Below, in pieces: positions 56,490 to 64,000 of a stretch of DNA of 64,000 nucleotides (the first letter of the stretch is position 1; each line of letters begins with the position of its first letter). The translations under genes were made by a program, and so were the position numbers. A model generated the notes under the pieces. It saw only the letters and a program-made list of their open reading frames with translations, ran no database searches and was not told where the DNA came from. This DNA is from an uncultured Actinomycetes bacterium (GTDB lineage: Bacteria > Actinomycetota > Acidimicrobiia > Acidimicrobiales > RAAP-2), in contig CAIQWC010000040.1 in assembly GCA_903875425.1 (NCBI GenBank), positions 184,058 to 248,057 on the forward strand. The letters run 5' to 3'.

Positions 56490-57566
56490 CTAGACGTTAA
56501 ATCGGAATTCCACGACGTCGCCGTCGGCCATCACGTAGTCCTTACCTTCGATACGTGCCTTGCCCGCTGACCGGGCGTTCGCAATGGAGCCAGTAGCGAC
56601 GAGATCGTCGAAACCAATAACTTCTGCTTTGATGAAGCCACGCTCGAAGTCAGTGTGAATGACGCCAGCTGCCTGTGGAGCGGTGTCGCCGATATGAATA
56701 GTCCACGCTCGAGACTCCATGGGTCCAGCGGTGAGGTAGGTCTGGAGGCCAAGAGTCTCGAAACCGATTCGGATAAGGCGGTCAAGGCCGGGTTCGGTGA
56801 GCCCATAGGAGTTGAGCATCTCGACCGCGTCGTCACGGTCGAGGGTCGCGAGCTCAGCTTCGAGCTGCGCGCAGAGCACCATGGCTTTGGCGGGTGCGAC
56901 GTATTCGACGAGTTCCGTGACTACGTCGCTTGAGGCGAGCCCTGCTTCGGCAACGTTAAAGACGTAGAGAAATGGCTTCGCAGTCAAAAGGTGGAGGTCG
57001 CGAAGATCGTCGATGCTTACTTCCGCCGACGCCGAGAAGATAGTTCGACCTTCGTTAAGAATTATCTCAGCCTTTCGAGCGGCTTCCAACGCCGGGGTAA
57101 CGCCACCTTTTTTGGCTTCTCGTTCCATCTTGGGAAGTCGGTTACTTATGGTCTGTAAGTCGGCCAAGATCAATTCCGTATTGATCGTTTCGATATCGCT
57201 AATGGGGTCTACACGTCCATCAACGTGAATAACGTCCTCGTCGACGAACACTCGTACAACTTGACAGATGGCGTCTGACTCGCGAATAGCCGCGAGGAAC
57301 TGATTACCAAGCCCTTCGCCCTCGCTTGCTCCCTTCACGATGCCGGCGATGTCTACGAAGGTTACGGAGGCCGGCACGATGCGCTCAGAGCTAAAGAGCT
57401 CAGCGAGTACGCCCAAGCGTGGATCGGGGACAGCCACGACCCCAACGTTGGGTTCAATGGTGGCGAAGGGGTAGTTCGCTGCCAAGACATCATTCTGGGT
57501 GAGGGCGTTGAATAAGGTTGATTTACCTACGTTGGGTAGACCTACGATTCCAATGCTTAGCGCCAT
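56490..57566 (-). CDS. ychF: Ribosome-associated GTPase/ATPase YchF
   Basis: 358 residues, OBG family. GLPNVGKSTLFNALTQ (G1), VDIAGIVKGASEGEGLGNQFLAAIRE (G3), and a NVAE variant where NKxD is usual, which gives ATP preference. C-terminal TGS domain from about residue 275 ends with KDYVMADGDVVEFRFNV. The ribosome site GAGGAG precedes the ATG. Single gene, divergent from the B12 operon. Confidence 0.97.
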   Translation of the reverse strand: MALSIGIVGLPNVGKSTLFNALTQNDVLAANYPFATIEPNVGVVAVPDPRLGVLAELFSSERIVPASVTFVDIAGIVKGASEGEGLGNQFLAAIRESDAICQVVRVFVDEDVIHVDGRVDPISDIETINTELILADLQTISNRLPKMEREAKKGGVTPALEAARKAEIILNEGRTIFSASAEVSIDDLRDLHLLTAKPFLYVFNVAEAGLASSDVVTELVEYVAPAKAMVLCAQLEAELATLDRDDAVEMLNSYGLTEPGLDRLIRIGFETLGLQTYLTAGPMESRAWTIHIGDTAPQAAGVIHTDFERGFIKAEVIGFDDLVATGSIANARSAGKARIEGKDYVMADGDVVEFRFNV

Positions 57567-57644
57567 AGCTCCTCTTCCTCGCCGTTACTTGTGCCGCTTC
57601 GAGGGTACCCGAGCGAGGGAGCCCCTTATTACGTAGTGGTGTGT

Positions 57645-57750
57645 GCTACGGTCAGGTTTGATACACCTCGCGGGGGAAGTCGGTCGAAACCCGACACTGG
57701 TCCGCAACCGTGGGTGGCGATGTTCGCCACGAGTCGGGATGCCTGAGAGG
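57645..57750 (+). ncRNA. Cobalamin riboswitch aptamer
   Basis: Contains the conserved core: GGGGAAGTCGGTCGAAACCCGAC (from 57672) followed by ACTGGTCCGCAACCGTG, and the B12 box GAGTCGGGATGCCTG at 57731-57745. Read on the plus strand, just upstream of the secreted protein gene at 57842. Represses the operon when adenosyl- or methylcobalamin is plentiful. The outer stem boundaries are approximate. Confidence 0.92.
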
Positions 57751-57813
57751 TGGCAGAAATCCTGCAACGTCGAGACACGTGGGCGGGCCTGGCTTGGCCT
57801 TTCATGGGCGACC

Positions 57814-57833
57814 CCTGGTCCAAACACACCAGG
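57814..57833 (+). promoter_or_regulatory. Shine-Dalgarno-sequestering hairpin of the riboswitch
   Basis: CCTGGT pairs with ACCAGG, an eight-base loop between. The 3' arm includes the first bases of AGGAG, the ribosome site of the ATG at 57842. This would let B12 binding block translation of the first gene. Confidence 0.55.
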
Positions 57834-57841
57834 AGATAACT

Positions 57842-58837
57842 ATGAAGTTTTTGTTCCGCAGTGTGAGTATTGTCGCTGCACTTTCTTTAACCGTCGGTGT
57901 CGTCGCCGTTAGTGCTTCGCCCAAGGCGAAAGAGTCACGTGCGGTAAGCAGGGGAGCCTCGTGGCTGGTTGGCCAAGTTCAACCCAATGGCTCAGTTCTC
58001 GGCACCGCTGGCGTGAACTTTGACGTGACTGCCCAGACCGCGTTGGCGCTGTCGGGAACTACGGAGGCGAGGGTTGCTCATGCGGTAGCGATCTACCTTT
58101 CTAAGCATGTTCAGCAGTATGTGAACAACAGTCTCAACCCAGCTTCCAAGAGTGACAATGCGGCAAATCTGGCCATGTTGGTCAAGATCGCCCAGTCGAC
58201 GAAGACCCAGCGTCAGTTTCACGAATCAACGTTGATCTTCAAAATTTTACAAACTCAGCAGTCCTCAGGACTCTTTGGGGTGCAGGACCCCACCTACAAC
58301 GGCACACTGCGACAAGGACTGATTATTTCGGCGCTCCGCGGCGCGGGCGTGAAATCCAATACGCCAGCAATGACCAAGGCGACGAACTGGCTACTCGCTC
58401 AGCAGTGTCCCGGTGGTGGATTTTCTGAAGACGCGGCGCTCGACCCCTGCACTGGTCTGGCGAGTAACTTCCAGGGGCCTGACACCAACGCCACAGCACT
58501 CGCTCTTGTTGGATTGGCATCGGTGGGCCTTATCAGCTCGCCTGCGGCCAAGCACGCCATCACCTGGCTGAGATCCCAAGAGACGGCGCAAGCCGGTTGG
58601 GGCTTCTATTCGGGTAACACGACGGATTCGAACTCAACGGCCATCGTGGCAGGTGCCCTTCACGCAATGGGTGCGTCCCCCGCGTCGTCTGCGTTCGCCA
58701 AGGGTGGGGCCACGCCGATTACGTGCATTGAGCGCTACCAGACAGCGAGTGGTGCATTTGTCTACCAAGCGGGTTCGAGTCCTGACATCATTTCAACCTA
58801 TGAAGCGGTGCGGGCACTCTCGATGATCCAGAAGTAA
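57842..58837 (+). CDS. Secreted alpha-toroid protein, transcobalamin alpha-domain-like
   Basis: 331 residues. Signal peptide about 1-24 (cleavage near VSASPKA). The rest is a run of helical-pair repeats of the terpene-cyclase/prenyltransferase (alpha6/alpha6 toroid) fold: SWLVGQVQPNGSVL, NWLLAQQCPGGGF, TWLRSQETAQAGWGFY and CIERYQTASGAFVY, each followed by TALAL- or TAIVA-type helices. No DxDD or metal-binding enzyme motif is seen, so it is unlikely to be a cyclase. The alpha domain of transcobalamin and intrinsic factor has this same fold. Under a B12 riboswitch and next to a DUF4430 gene, B12 binding is the best inference. The start is the ATG at 57842, behind AGGAG. Confidence 0.82.
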   Translation: MKFLFRSVSIVAALSLTVGVVAVSASPKAKESRAVSRGASWLVGQVQPNGSVLGTAGVNFDVTAQTALALSGTTEARVAHAVAIYLSKHVQQYVNNSLNPASKSDNAANLAMLVKIAQSTKTQRQFHESTLIFKILQTQQSSGLFGVQDPTYNGTLRQGLIISALRGAGVKSNTPAMTKATNWLLAQQCPGGGFSEDAALDPCTGLASNFQGPDTNATALALVGLASVGLISSPAAKHAITWLRSQETAQAGWGFYSGNTTDSNSTAIVAGALHAMGASPASSAFAKGGATPITCIERYQTASGAFVYQAGSSPDIISTYEAVRALSMIQK

Positions 58838-59478
58838 TGCTGAAAAAGATATTCAGTGTGACGCTGACGACGCTGGGAGTTACGGCCCTGTTGGCTTTAG
58901 CGCCTGGGGTGCCTCAGGCCTTTGCGGCTACGAGCAAGGTCATTGCCATTGTGGTTGATTTTGGCAGCGGTTCATCGAAGGCAACGATTAGTCACTGCAT
59001 TCGAGTTTCTCCATCAGCAACCGAGGCTGATGCGGTACAAGCGCTTATCACTGCGCAACGGGGCCAGAGCCTCCGATGGGCGTCGAGTGGGCTTCTTTGC
59101 GGCGTCGACGGCTACCCAACGACGGGGTGCGGCGTGAACGAGGCCAATGGGGGCTACGCATACTGGGCCTACTTTCACGGCACGGCCAAGGGTTGGGTCT
59201 ACGCGAACAATGGCCCAGCAGAAGTTACTGCCAGCTCTAATCACGCGGTTGGGCTGCAATTTGAAACCAAAGGCAAGGGCGCCCCGAGTGACCCGGGTCC
59301 ATCCGTAGCGCCTCGAACTGCGCTTGCGTGTGCCCACGGTGTTCTTGACGCCACGAAGAGACCGACGCCAACCCCGACCCACTCAGCGTGGATGGCAACG
59401 CTCGTCGCGGGCGGTCTCATCATCATCTTGATTCCCGCTGCATTTCTTGTGTTGCGAATCAGGCGTCGTGCGGACTAA
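58837..59478 (+). CDS. Membrane-anchored DUF4430 protein, transcobalamin beta-domain-like
   Basis: 213 residues. Signal peptide about 1-30 (cleavage near QAFAAT). Then a DUF4430 domain (about 35-150) with the typical end: GGYAYWAYFHGTAKGWVYANNGPAEV and AVGLQFE. A Pro/Thr linker (TKRPTPTPTHS) leads to a C-terminal helix and a basic stop (VLRIRRRAD), so it stays on the outer face of the membrane. DUF4430 belongs to the transcobalamin-like C-terminal domain family. The ATG overlaps the toroid gene's stop (TAATG). Confidence 0.82.
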   Translation: MLKKIFSVTLTTLGVTALLALAPGVPQAFAATSKVIAIVVDFGSGSSKATISHCIRVSPSATEADAVQALITAQRGQSLRWASSGLLCGVDGYPTTGCGVNEANGGYAYWAYFHGTAKGWVYANNGPAEVTASSNHAVGLQFETKGKGAPSDPGPSVAPRTALACAHGVLDATKRPTPTPTHSAWMATLVAGGLIIILIPAAFLVLRIRRRAD

Positions 59479-60580
59479 GCGCTTAGTTCATCCGGGTGCT
59501 TGGTGGCTCTGGGCCGCTGGACTAGCAACCGCAGGCATAGCCACATCTAATCCCTTATTGCTGCTTGCGCTCTGTACTTTGAGCGTGGTGGTGGCTACGC
59601 AGCGTGGCCATCGCCATGTGGCCAGCACAACCATCTTGGGCTTTGTAAAAATTGCCGTGTTCGTGGTGACGGTTCGGATCGTTATCCAAGTACTTTTTGG
59701 CCAGCGAAGCCCTGGCCATACTCTCTTCACCATCCCCTCGGTGACCTTGCCATCGTGGTTGGCGGGGGTGTCCCTCGGAGGACCCGTAACGACCGAAGCG
59801 CTCTTGACCGCGCTGCAGGGTGGATTGAAACTTGCCGTGATTTTATTGGCCTTCGGAGCGGCGAATGCCCTGGCGAGTCCGCGAGATCTCCTTCGCTCGA
59901 TGCCCGGTGTGTTCCATGAGGTTGCTGTCGCCATCACCGTGGCGCTGTGTTTTACCCCTGAGCTGATGGCATCGGTTCGTCGACTCCACGAGGCGCGGCG
60001 CTTACGAGGACGACCCACGCGCGGCATTGCCGGCATGCGTGGAATTTTAGTTCCCGCGCTCGAAGATGCCTTGGAGTCAGCAACAATGCTGGCCGCCTCC
60101 ATGGGGTCTCGTGGTTTTGGCCGATCGATCGGTCATGCTTCAACACCACGACTAAACCGTGGCCTCGTTATTACTGGCGTCCTCATCGTGATAGTCGGTG
60201 GTTACGGTGTTCTCGCCTCGGACTCCACGGTCCCGGTACCGATTCCCGTATCGCTCCTAGGACTCGTGCTCGTGAGCGTCGGTGTAATCCGAAGTCACCG
60301 GCGAGCCGCTCGCACGCGGTACCGACGGGCCTCCTTCACGCTGGCGGCCGGACTGATCGGGTTATTGGGATGGATACCGGCGGCGAGCTTTTGGGTACTG
60401 TCACGCCTTGGCGCCGCAGGGATTCAATGGTCGGCGAGTCCCCTGAGTCCTCCACCAATTTCGCCCTGGGGTTTACTAGCGATTGCGGTCTCGGGTGCCG
60501 TTCTCTTCGTGGCACCGGCTCCCGTGGAGTACGGACGGGTTCCGCAACGCGGGACGACACTGGTGGAGGCCCACGGATGA
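59468..60580 (+). CDS. ecfT: ECF transporter T component (EcfT/CbiQ family)
   Basis: 370 residues from GTG at 59468, which overlaps the DUF4430 gene by 11 bases. Membrane scaffold with an N-terminal helix block, then coupling helices that hold the EARRLRGRPTRG and ASMGSRGFG motifs, the Arg-containing signatures that dock the ATPases, followed by further helices to residue 365. Longer than a typical EcfT (about 265) because of an extra C-terminal membrane part. It links the S component to the fused ATPase that follows. Confidence 0.88.
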   Translation: MRTKRLVHPGAWWLWAAGLATAGIATSNPLLLLALCTLSVVVATQRGHRHVASTTILGFVKIAVFVVTVRIVIQVLFGQRSPGHTLFTIPSVTLPSWLAGVSLGGPVTTEALLTALQGGLKLAVILLAFGAANALASPRDLLRSMPGVFHEVAVAITVALCFTPELMASVRRLHEARRLRGRPTRGIAGMRGILVPALEDALESATMLAASMGSRGFGRSIGHASTPRLNRGLVITGVLIVIVGGYGVLASDSTVPVPIPVSLLGLVLVSVGVIRSHRRAARTRYRRASFTLAAGLIGLLGWIPAASFWVLSRLGAAGIQWSASPLSPPPISPWGLLAIAVSGAVLFVAPAPVEYGRVPQRGTTLVEAHG

Positions 60581-62181
60581 TTCGTTTTTCCTCCTTTGGG
60601 TTTCGCTACGAACCCAACAGCCCATGGATTGTTCGTGACCTCGATGTTGAAGTACTCGACGGTGAGCTCCTCGTTGTTATCGGGCCCACCGGATCGGGGA
60701 AATCTACGGTGCTGCGAGCTATCGACGGCCTCATTCCACATTTCAGTGGTGGCGAGATGCTTGGGGATGTGACTATCGCGGGGTATTCAATCCGCGAAGC
60801 AACCCCTACCGATCTCGCGGGTATTGTCGGTTACGTCGGCCAGAATCCAGTGCAGTCGTTTGTGACTGACCGAGTCGAAGACGAGATCGCCTACGCCATG
60901 GAGAACCTCGGAATTACTGCGGTTACCATGCGTCGTCGCGTTGAAGACGTCCTCGATGTACTTAACCTCCATGAGGTTCGCAACGAGCAGCTTCGATCAC
61001 TTTCGGGTGGTCAACAACAACGCGTAGCAATTGCGGCAGTGCTCGCAGCATCACCGCGCGTCTTAGTTCTCGATGAGCCAACCTCGGCGTTGGATCCAGG
61101 CTCAGCCGAAGAGGTACTGAGCGCACTCACCCGACTCGTCCATGACGTAGGCCTCACGGTAGTCATCGCTGAACACCGACTCGAGCGAGTTTTACCCTTC
61201 GCGGATCGAGTGATGGCACTGACGCCCGAAGGCGTGACCCTGGGCCGGCCAGCCGACATTATGGAGCATTCACGGATCGCACCACCCATTGTGGAGTTGG
61301 GTCGCATTGCCCAGTGGAAGCCTCTTCCCGTAAGCGTGCGTGAAGCCCGACGCATGGCCGGACCGCTCGTTGAGCGACTCGCGCCCTTGCGTCCACCGCC
61401 CGCCCTAGCGGTGACCGGTTCCACGGTGGCCACCATGAACGTCGTCTCACTGCGCTACGGTCAGACACCAGCCCTTGTCGATGTGTCGTGGGACCTCGCT
61501 GGTGGGACCATCACTGCTCTGATGGGGCGAAATGGCTCGGGGAAGACATCACTGCTTAATTTATTGAGCGGTATGCGCGCACCCTCCACCGGTACTTTGC
61601 TCGTCGATGGCCATGATCCAAAGTCCATGAAAGCATCAGAGCGAATCGCTAGTGTGGGCCTGGTGCCGCAAGATCCGGGTACCTTGCTTTATTGCCAGAG
61701 TGTTGCCCAAGAGTGTGAAACCGCTGATCGCGAGCACGGCTTAGCGGCGGGGAGCACCTGGGCTGAACTCGAAAAGCTCGATGCCATCCTTGAGGCCTCA
61801 CGCCATCCGCGAGACCTCTCTGAAGGACAGCGTCTCCAACTCGCCTTAGCGGTCGTGCTCGCTGCCCGACCAGATCTTTTGTTACTTGATGAACCCACAC
61901 GAGGCCTTGACTACGAAGCGAAGTGGTCGCTGTGTTGTCAACTCACGGGCTTGCGAGACCAAGGCGTCGCGATCTTGCTAAGCACTCATGATGTCGAATT
62001 AGCCGCGTCGATTGCAGACCACACCGTGGTCCTCGCAGGCGGCGAGATCATCGCCGGTGGTGAGACGCGCGATGTTGTCCGTCAAACACCCGCCTTTGCT
62101 CCCCAGGTTTCGAAGGTTCTTAGCCCAGAACCATGGCTCAGTGTTCACGAGATTAGAGCTGCTCTTGAGGCGTCGTCGTGA
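60577..62181 (+). CDS. ecfA: ECF transporter ATPase, two fused ATP-binding domains
   Basis: 534 residues starting MIRFSSFGFRYEPNSPW. Domain 1 (1-250): Walker A GPTGSGKST, signature LSGGQQQR, Walker B VLVLDEPTSALD. Domain 2 (about 300-530): Walker A GRNGSGKTS, signature LSEGQRLQ, Walker B LLLLDEPTRGLD. In most ECF systems the two are separate proteins, EcfA1 and EcfA2; actinobacteria often have the fused form. The ATG overlaps ecfT as ATGA; a long upstream extension of the frame is not coding. Confidence 0.95.
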   Translation: MIRFSSFGFRYEPNSPWIVRDLDVEVLDGELLVVIGPTGSGKSTVLRAIDGLIPHFSGGEMLGDVTIAGYSIREATPTDLAGIVGYVGQNPVQSFVTDRVEDEIAYAMENLGITAVTMRRRVEDVLDVLNLHEVRNEQLRSLSGGQQQRVAIAAVLAASPRVLVLDEPTSALDPGSAEEVLSALTRLVHDVGLTVVIAEHRLERVLPFADRVMALTPEGVTLGRPADIMEHSRIAPPIVELGRIAQWKPLPVSVREARRMAGPLVERLAPLRPPPALAVTGSTVATMNVVSLRYGQTPALVDVSWDLAGGTITALMGRNGSGKTSLLNLLSGMRAPSTGTLLVDGHDPKSMKASERIASVGLVPQDPGTLLYCQSVAQECETADREHGLAAGSTWAELEKLDAILEASRHPRDLSEGQRLQLALAVVLAARPDLLLLDEPTRGLDYEAKWSLCCQLTGLRDQGVAILLSTHDVELAASIADHTVVLAGGEIIAGGETRDVVRQTPAFAPQVSKVLSPEPWLSVHEIRAALEASS

Positions 62182-62987
62182 ATCGTATCCATCGTGCTGG
62201 CTTTACCGGCGGGACGCTCATTGGCGCCGTGAGCGTAATTGGTCTTGCGAGTTTGCTCTGGCCTTTTTTCCTTACCACCAACACCAATGTGAATCATGCA
62301 CACGCTCACGACGCCCCCTTTGTACTCTTACTGATGGTCCCCGTACTCTTGGGACTCTGTGCCATAGAAATGTCGCGAGGTGGGATCGATGCTCGCGGGA
62401 TTGCGGTACTCGGGATCTTGGCGGCTTGTGGTACCGCTCTTCGGATACCGAGCCCTGGCGTAGCCGGTCTCGAGCCAGTGTTTTTCCTGCTGGTTCTCGC
62501 GGGTTATGTCTATGGGGCTCCCTTTGGATTCGCGCTTGGGGGCTTGACGCTATTCGTGTCGGGGCTGGCCACCGGGGGAGTCGGCCCATGGCTACCGTTT
62601 CAAATGCTCTGTGCGGGATGGGTCGGCATGGGGGCAGGACTAATTCCCCATCCTCGAAGCCGAGAGCGTTGGGTATTGGCCGCCTATACGGCGTTCGCTT
62701 GTTTGCTGTATGGATCGGCTATGAACCTGTGGTTCTGGCCCTTTATAACGGGCTCGACTTCGTCGATTTCCTATGTCTCCGGCGGGGGGTGGCTCCTTAA
62801 CCTTCGGCACTTCGTTGTCTTTGATGTGACGACATCGCTGGGCTTTGACCTACCTCGGGCGATCATCAATGTTGTCCTCATGGCGCTCTTGGCGGCACCG
62901 GTTCTCGTAGCCCTGCGCCGTTCTCTGCGCCGTACCGTGGTCCAGCCTTTGCCCACGTCTGGAACGATGGAGGTGTGCGACGTGTGA
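62178..62987 (+). CDS. ECF transporter S component, probably for cobalamin
   Basis: 269 residues, six to eight membrane helices, GTG start overlapping ecfA. A His-rich loop (NVNHAHAHDAPF, residues about 37-48) follows the first helix. VAGLEPVFFLLVLAGYVYGAPFGFALGGLTLFVSGLATGGVGPWLPFQML matches the ECF substrate-specificity (S-component) fold. Substrate inferred as cobalamin from the riboswitch and the transcobalamin-like neighbours; the sequence alone would also fit a related ring compound or precursor. Confidence 0.82.
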   Translation: MNRIHRAGFTGGTLIGAVSVIGLASLLWPFFLTTNTNVNHAHAHDAPFVLLLMVPVLLGLCAIEMSRGGIDARGIAVLGILAACGTALRIPSPGVAGLEPVFFLLVLAGYVYGAPFGFALGGLTLFVSGLATGGVGPWLPFQMLCAGWVGMGAGLIPHPRSRERWVLAAYTAFACLLYGSAMNLWFWPFITGSTSSISYVSGGGWLLNLRHFVVFDVTTSLGFDLPRAIINVVLMALLAAPVLVALRRSLRRTVVQPLPTSGTMEVCDV

Positions 62988-63382
62988 ATACTCCCGCCGG
63001 CAGAGTGATCGAGGTAAACGCCATTCGATACAGCTTCGCTCGTGCGGGCGGGCCGGGAGGCCAGCACGTCAATACTTCCTCTACGAAAGCGACCATTCGT
63101 ATCACTGTCGCCGATACGGGATTACCCGAGCGTGAACGCGTACGCCTCGAAGCACGCTTCGGACCCGTTATTCAGTTCACTGAGAGTCAAAGTCGCTCGC
63201 AATTGCGCAACAAGACGGTAGTCACCGAACGAGCATTGGGAGCTATTGACGAAGCTCTAACAAACACAAAATCTCGGAGAGCAACGAGGGCGACGAAGGG
63301 TTCAGTGGAGCGGCGATTATCTGACAAGGCGAGTCAGGCAAAGCGTAAAGCACAGCGCCGTTGGCGCGACGACGACGCGTAG
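62984..63382 (+). CDS. arfB: Peptidyl-tRNA hydrolase ArfB-like rescue factor
   Basis: 132 residues from the GTG at 62984, which overlaps the ECF stop as GTGA. GGQ loop in ARAGGPGGQHVNTSSTKATI; basic tail KRKAQRRWRDDD, which in ArfB enters the mRNA channel of stalled ribosomes. It releases peptides from nonstop complexes. It is carried at the end of the B12 operon without an obvious functional link. Confidence 0.9.
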   Translation: MNTPAGRVIEVNAIRYSFARAGGPGGQHVNTSSTKATIRITVADTGLPERERVRLEARFGPVIQFTESQSRSQLRNKTVVTERALGAIDEALTNTKSRRATRATKGSVERRLSDKASQAKRKAQRRWRDDDA

Positions 63383-63393
63383 TTACCTACTGG

Positions 63394-63418
63394 ATTAAGC
63401 CTTAAGAACAGGCTTAAT
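63394..63418 (+). terminator. Inverted repeat after arfB
   Basis: ATTAAGCC and GGCTTAAT, perfect eight-pair stem with a nine-base loop, 12 bases after the arfB stop. No T run follows, so termination is only possible. Confidence 0.4.
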
Positions 63419-63940
63419 GGGTCGTGTATTGGCGTAGCATTGCGCGTCGAGTGAGTAGGCCCCAAGGCCGCGACCGCACTAAGTAGAACGCTCATTACTG
63501 CTTCCTTGCTGATCAAGCTAACGCTGGGTGTGCTCGTCATCGTGGCTTCGGGCCGCTTCGGGATGCGCAAAGAGTTTCCGCATTCAAGCGGGGATTTCGG
63601 AACCCTTTCTTTTTTAGGGAAGATGCCGCAGTCGCTGATATGCCGAACACGCATGAGCCTCAAGGTTCGAAGAGTCCCTGAGAGGGGATCTCCCATGGTG
63701 ACCGCAACCAGAGGTCATCTCGCATCGAGGCGGGGCACCGGCCTCTTTCCAAGGTTCCCTTGCAGTTCACCTATTGCCCCTGTGGGCGAGTTCACAGGTG
63801 GTACGAAGTTATAGATCTCTCGATGGTTTTTTCAATCCCAATAATGCGGTTGCGGGATTTTCGTTAGGTATCTCGACCTAGCTTTTCAAACGATGAGATT
63901 GTTAGCGGTCTCACGCCCAGATACTGATGGGTAATTCGAG
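63419..63940. other. Non-coding stretch, nothing recognised
   Basis: Two overlapping frames of about 100 codons exist on opposite strands (63506-63814 and 63334-63696), but neither has a ribosome site, family similarity or the third-base bias of its neighbours. I see no tRNA, rRNA or repeat. Probably part of a long 5' region of the gene beyond the right edge. Confidence 0.5.
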
Positions 63941-63948
63941 GGACTCGA

Positions 63949-63977
63949 CCGGGTAACCTGTACCTACCCGGAGGTAG
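63949..63977 (+). promoter_or_regulatory. Two mutually exclusive hairpins at right edge
   Basis: CCGGGTA at 63949 pairs with TACCCGG at 63965. Alternatively CCTACC at 63963 pairs with GGTAG at 63973 around a CGGA loop. The shared bases make the two stems exclusive. A GGAGGAAG ribosome-site-like sequence follows at 63990, so a gene should start just outside the window. Confidence 0.35.
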
Positions 63978-64000
63978 CAAGCAAGGGCCGGAGGAAGAGC

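Noticed and set aside
63506..63814. 102-codon frame near the right edge
   Set aside because: No ribosome site or recognisable domain, and composition unlike the neighbouring genes.

Overview
The window reads as a chromosome segment of an actinobacterium, moderately GC-rich, with short intergenic gaps. The order argS ... lysA-hom-thrC-rho-rpmE-prfA-prmC-tsaC-(rpiB)-glyA-(wecA-like)-atpIBEFHAGDC is the classic actinobacterial core order. Other pointers are a mycofactocin locus, two PIG-L deacetylases of the mycothiol type, a Rho with an Arg/Asn/Gly-rich insertion, and a MurA with Asp in place of the active-site Cys, as in mycobacteria. A deep-branching lineage such as Acidimicrobiia is my best guess, but that is inference. 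I saw no insertion sequences, phage genes or CRISPR arrays.

Layout. 1-4.3 kb: the 5' part of aconitase on the minus strand, diverging from an FmdB-type zinc ribbon and argS. 4.3-13.9 kb: an accessory block between argS and lysA. It holds a secreted beta-propeller protein, a mycofactocin module (mftF divergent from mftA-mftB-mftC plus a coupled SDR), a DUF4232 lipoprotein-like protein, a secreted six-repeat protein, a GT39-like membrane protein and tRNA-Arg. 13.9-25.5 kb: lysine/threonine synthesis, rho, rpmE, prfA, prmC, tsaC, rpiB, glyA and a wecA-like gene. 25.6-33.3 kb: a complete F1Fo ATP synthase operon whose delta subunit has a duplicated N-terminal domain. 33.3-43 kb: glpX, murA, meaB, galT, a PiT phosphate carrier, an orphan ABC ATPase, tRNA-Ala and an aldehyde dehydrogenase. 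43.1-43.7 kb: no gene, but a promoter followed by three tandem homologous units full of GNRA-capped hairpins; this looks like a large structured RNA I cannot assign. 43.7-57.6 kb: a sugar nucleotidyltransferase, a FabH-like synthase, a thioesterase, threonine aldolase, a PRC/MgtE-N/CBS protein beside an NRAMP-family protein with Mg-transporter-like site residues, two PIG-L proteins, ahcY, two paralogous glycosyltransferases and ychF. 57.6-63.4 kb: a cobalamin riboswitch controlling a secreted alpha-toroid protein, a membrane-anchored DUF4430 protein, a complete ECF transporter (T, fused AA, S) and arfB. 63.4-64 kb: no supported gene; the last bases look like the leader and ribosome site of a gene just outside.

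How it fits together. The B12 operon is the most exciting protein system. Its two extracellular proteins match, as separate polypeptides, the two domains of animal transcobalamin/intrinsic factor (alpha6/alpha6 toroid and DUF4430-type beta domain). They sit with an ECF importer under a B12 riboswitch, suggesting a split bacterial transcobalamin that captures B12 and hands it to the transporter. MeaB and the mycofactocin redox module fit an aerobic metabolism using B12 enzymes and alcohol/aldehyde oxidation. Many first genes carry TANNNT only 6-7 bases before the start codon, which indicates leaderless transcripts.
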